From positions 1-31,163 of the forward strand of contig JABANP010000580.1 in NCBI GenBank assembly GCA_013115135.1: a stretch of 31,163 nt of DNA. Reading direction: 5' to 3'. Positions 29,413-31,163 of this stretch are shown here, in pieces. The stretch is from Perkinsus olseni (Eukaryota > Perkinsozoa > Perkinsida > Perkinsidae). Position 1 is the first letter of the stretch. Each line of letters starts with the position of its first letter. The notes beneath the pieces are model-generated. The model did not search any database. It saw only the letters and a program-made list of their open reading frames with translations, and was not told where the DNA came from. The position numbers and the translations under genes are program-made.

Positions 29413-29662
29413 CGGCAAACTGTGAAAATCGGGAGATACTTTGCTGGGCAAAGTGTCTGAGCTGGTGTCAAGCTGTCAAGTGTCAGCTGTCAAGATGATC
29501 GGCGACTACATCGGCTGTCAAGATCTTCAGCAGAGCCGCTCAGCTGAGAATGATTCCAACCGAGCTAATGCCGGTACCTATATCTATTGGCAATAGACTG
29601 TTGCTATTTCAATATAGCACTGCCTATATTCCACATCCTACTATAGATGACGAGAACCCCAT

Positions 29663-29708
29663 ACTATGCGCAACGCATAGTCCATACTACGGAGTCCGTA
29701 GTACGGAC
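29663..29708. other. Tandem overlapping hairpins
   Basis: ACTATGCG-CAA-CGCATAGT (29663-29681) is followed four bases later by TACTACGG-AGT-CCGTAGTA (29685-29703). The latter overlaps the palindrome GTCCGTA-G-TACGGAC (29694-29708). Confidence 0.85.
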
Positions 29709-29897
29709 TACACTGCCTTTTGGGGAGCATAGGTGTGGATGGATGATAGCTTTATAATGATCGAGTATTGTGTCGTTTCAGTGTATGGCGTCTCATCCAC
29801 TACTGTGCCTCCACGTTGTGTCGCAGCGCGTATCTTAGCCTGGCGTCGATGGAGTTCATTGCTGATGATATTGTGCAAGGTTGATAGGAAGACAAGG

Positions 29898-29914
29898 CGC
29901 AGCCGAAGGCTGCG
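29898..29914. other. 7-bp hairpin with 3-nt loop
   Basis: CGCAGCC-GAA-GGCTGCG. A similar 6-bp hairpin ACCGGC-ACC-GCCGGT lies at 30192-30206. Confidence 0.65.
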
Positions 29915-30280
29915 ATGTGCCGGACTATCAACCGGTCAAAACCCGCAGCAATCAGGACGCTTCGGGGACAGCCTCCCCGAACCTTGCGCGAAGGAACACA
30001 ACGTGACAACTCGCGCGCCCAGTGCTTATTACTATGAAACGCTCGGGCCGGCGACAAAGTATCGCTAGGGGCGCCTCCTCAGGAGCGGTTCCTCGGCGCT
30101 CGATTTTTTCCCATCCCGCGCCCACCCGGGATACTTCTCTTCGCATGTCCTCGTTCCGCTCGACGACGCTCCCAGAAACTGCCAACCGGCAACCGGCACC
30201 GCCGGTCAGCAGCAGCAGCAGGGAGCTGTGAGTCACAGCCTGCGACCTGCCGAGCACCCGAAGCCGTCTTCGAGGAGTAT

Positions 30281-30565
30281 GTGGCGCGTGCAGACTCTGC
30301 AGCACGCAAGCAACACGGCATAAGGGCTTTGACCGCACTCGGCAGCCTGCTGGCAGCCGGCTGGCAGAAGGGCGAACTAGGGGCTCGTCGCGGCGATGAC
30401 ATCGCCGAAGCGAGTCACTACTTTGAGATCGCTGTGAACGTCTTGGCCATCAGGGCCAATCAACATTCGACATCACAGGGCTCCTCCTCAAGCTTAGCCA
30501 CTGTTTGGACTAGCGTCATCTCCCGCACGGCCAGACGCGCAACTGTCGATCAGTCGGCTTGGTAA
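30281..30565 (+). CDS. Candidate coding segment, unrecognised
   Basis: An open frame that stays open upstream to about 30130 contains a protein-like stretch (about 30255-30470): VFEEYVARADSAARKQHGIR, then GSLLAAGWQKGELGARRGDD, then EASHYFEIAVNVLAIRANQH. Composition is helical and balanced, unlike neighbouring open frames, but no start, splice site or homologue is recognisable. It may be an exon of a gene running off the window or chance. Confidence 0.25.
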   Translation: MARADSAARKQHGIRALTALGSLLAAGWQKGELGARRGDDIAEASHYFEIAVNVLAIRANQHSTSQGSSSSLATVWTSVISRTARRATVDQSAW

Positions 30566-31163
30566 GGAGCCGTTCGACGCCTCTGCTCAGCTGTTCACCT
30601 CCGCAGCCTGTGGAGTCCACAGTGTGGACCACAGAAGCTTCCTGCTCAAGTTGGCAGGGTGGGTGTCTGGCTCAATCAGTGGTCAGTGACATCGCCATCC
30701 GTCAGTCATCACCCACCAAGTATGGCCACCCGCTCGGGTCGCGGTCTGTCCGCCTCTCTCTCACCCATTGTTTGGACAGTTCGTGATTTCATTGCGGGTT
30801 TTGATAAGTTAAGTCTCTCTATAAGTCCTTCAGTGTGGCGTTCTCTCAACGGGAGATAAGGAAGGAATAACGGCGCTCAACAAGGCCTCTTGCGCGGATG
30901 ATTACACAGTACTACCCAGTTTCAGTCTGAGTTTCAGTATTGCTACTGCGCTCTGCCATTCAATACAGTTAGTTGAAAATATGTCAGCCAAGGTTACGCG
31001 TTTTATACTCTTCCTATACCAGTCACGCACCCGGCTGTCGTTCAGGGGTCTGGCTCGCCCCCGCCCCCTGGAAGGTGCAGGCTGGCGCCCCCACTCGAAG
31101 TTCGACAATCCAGTCTATAGTCCCGGGGATTAAGTCCCCCACTAGCACCCAAGCCAAGCGTGT
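30566..31163. other. Right end of window, no recognised gene
   Basis: A minus-strand open frame at 30902-31108 (containing DSRVRDWYRKSIKRVTLADI) may be part of a gene or mobile element continuing past the edge. Nothing else is supported. Confidence 0.25.

Larger units (their letters stand above)
28950..30180. other. Intergenic, hairpin-rich, no recognised gene
   Basis: Open frames on both strands (29155-29451 minus, 29733-30068 plus, 29952-30338 minus) show no family signature. A short TGTCAAG/TGTCAGC repeat lies at 29463-29525. Confidence 0.35.

Overview
This is a nuclear eukaryotic window at about 50% GC. It holds protein genes broken up by very short GT-AG introns and no bacterial-type features. 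The main gene is a complete outer-arm-type axonemal dynein heavy chain, so the organism has a motile flagellum. Its Kelch/IPT/filamin-type tail is the arrangement of the Chlamydomonas alpha (ODA11) outer-arm chain. The compact genes, tiny introns, repeat-bearing introns and introns flanked by GT repeats suggest a protist, most likely an alveolate of the perkinsid or syndinean/dinoflagellate kind. That placement is inference; no marker gene is present.

Layout. (1) 1-3904, minus strand: a multi-KH RNA-binding protein resembling vigilin, with an Ala- and Gln-rich C-terminus cut by the left edge. Exons at about 4006-4610 are probably its upstream part. (2) 4785-7149, minus strand: an unrecognised 357-residue, charged, coiled-coil-like protein in eight exons. 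(3) 7150-8078: the divergent intergenic region. (4) 8079-26546, plus strand: the dynein heavy chain, 44 exons and 43 introns, 4,224 residues once ten surplus bases are allowed for. The resulting length is an exact multiple of three. (5) 26547-31163: mostly non-coding. It contains one small three-exon minus-strand gene (27561-28059, 116 residues), a 45-bp minisatellite, and a stretch dense in perfect short hairpins.

The most unusual signal is inside the introns. Three short sequence families recur there in genes on both strands: (A) an element with core AATTTCGTGGCGCGCGAC, in both orientations; (B) an element with core GCTTCGCTCCGCTAAG; (C) a tRNA T-arm (B-box)-like motif such as GGGATCGAACCTGCGAC, in eleven introns, often just upstream of the 3' splice site. 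In the dynein gene 24 of 43 downstream exons begin with GT, so the intron's own GT is duplicated at the far junction. This is the pattern expected of introner-like mobile introns with target-site duplication.

A second unusual signal is a set of nine sites in conserved dynein codons where one or two extra bases break the frame, always insertions. Similar sites occur in both minus-strand genes. Uncorrected assembly insertions are the simplest explanation, but real frameshifting is not excluded.
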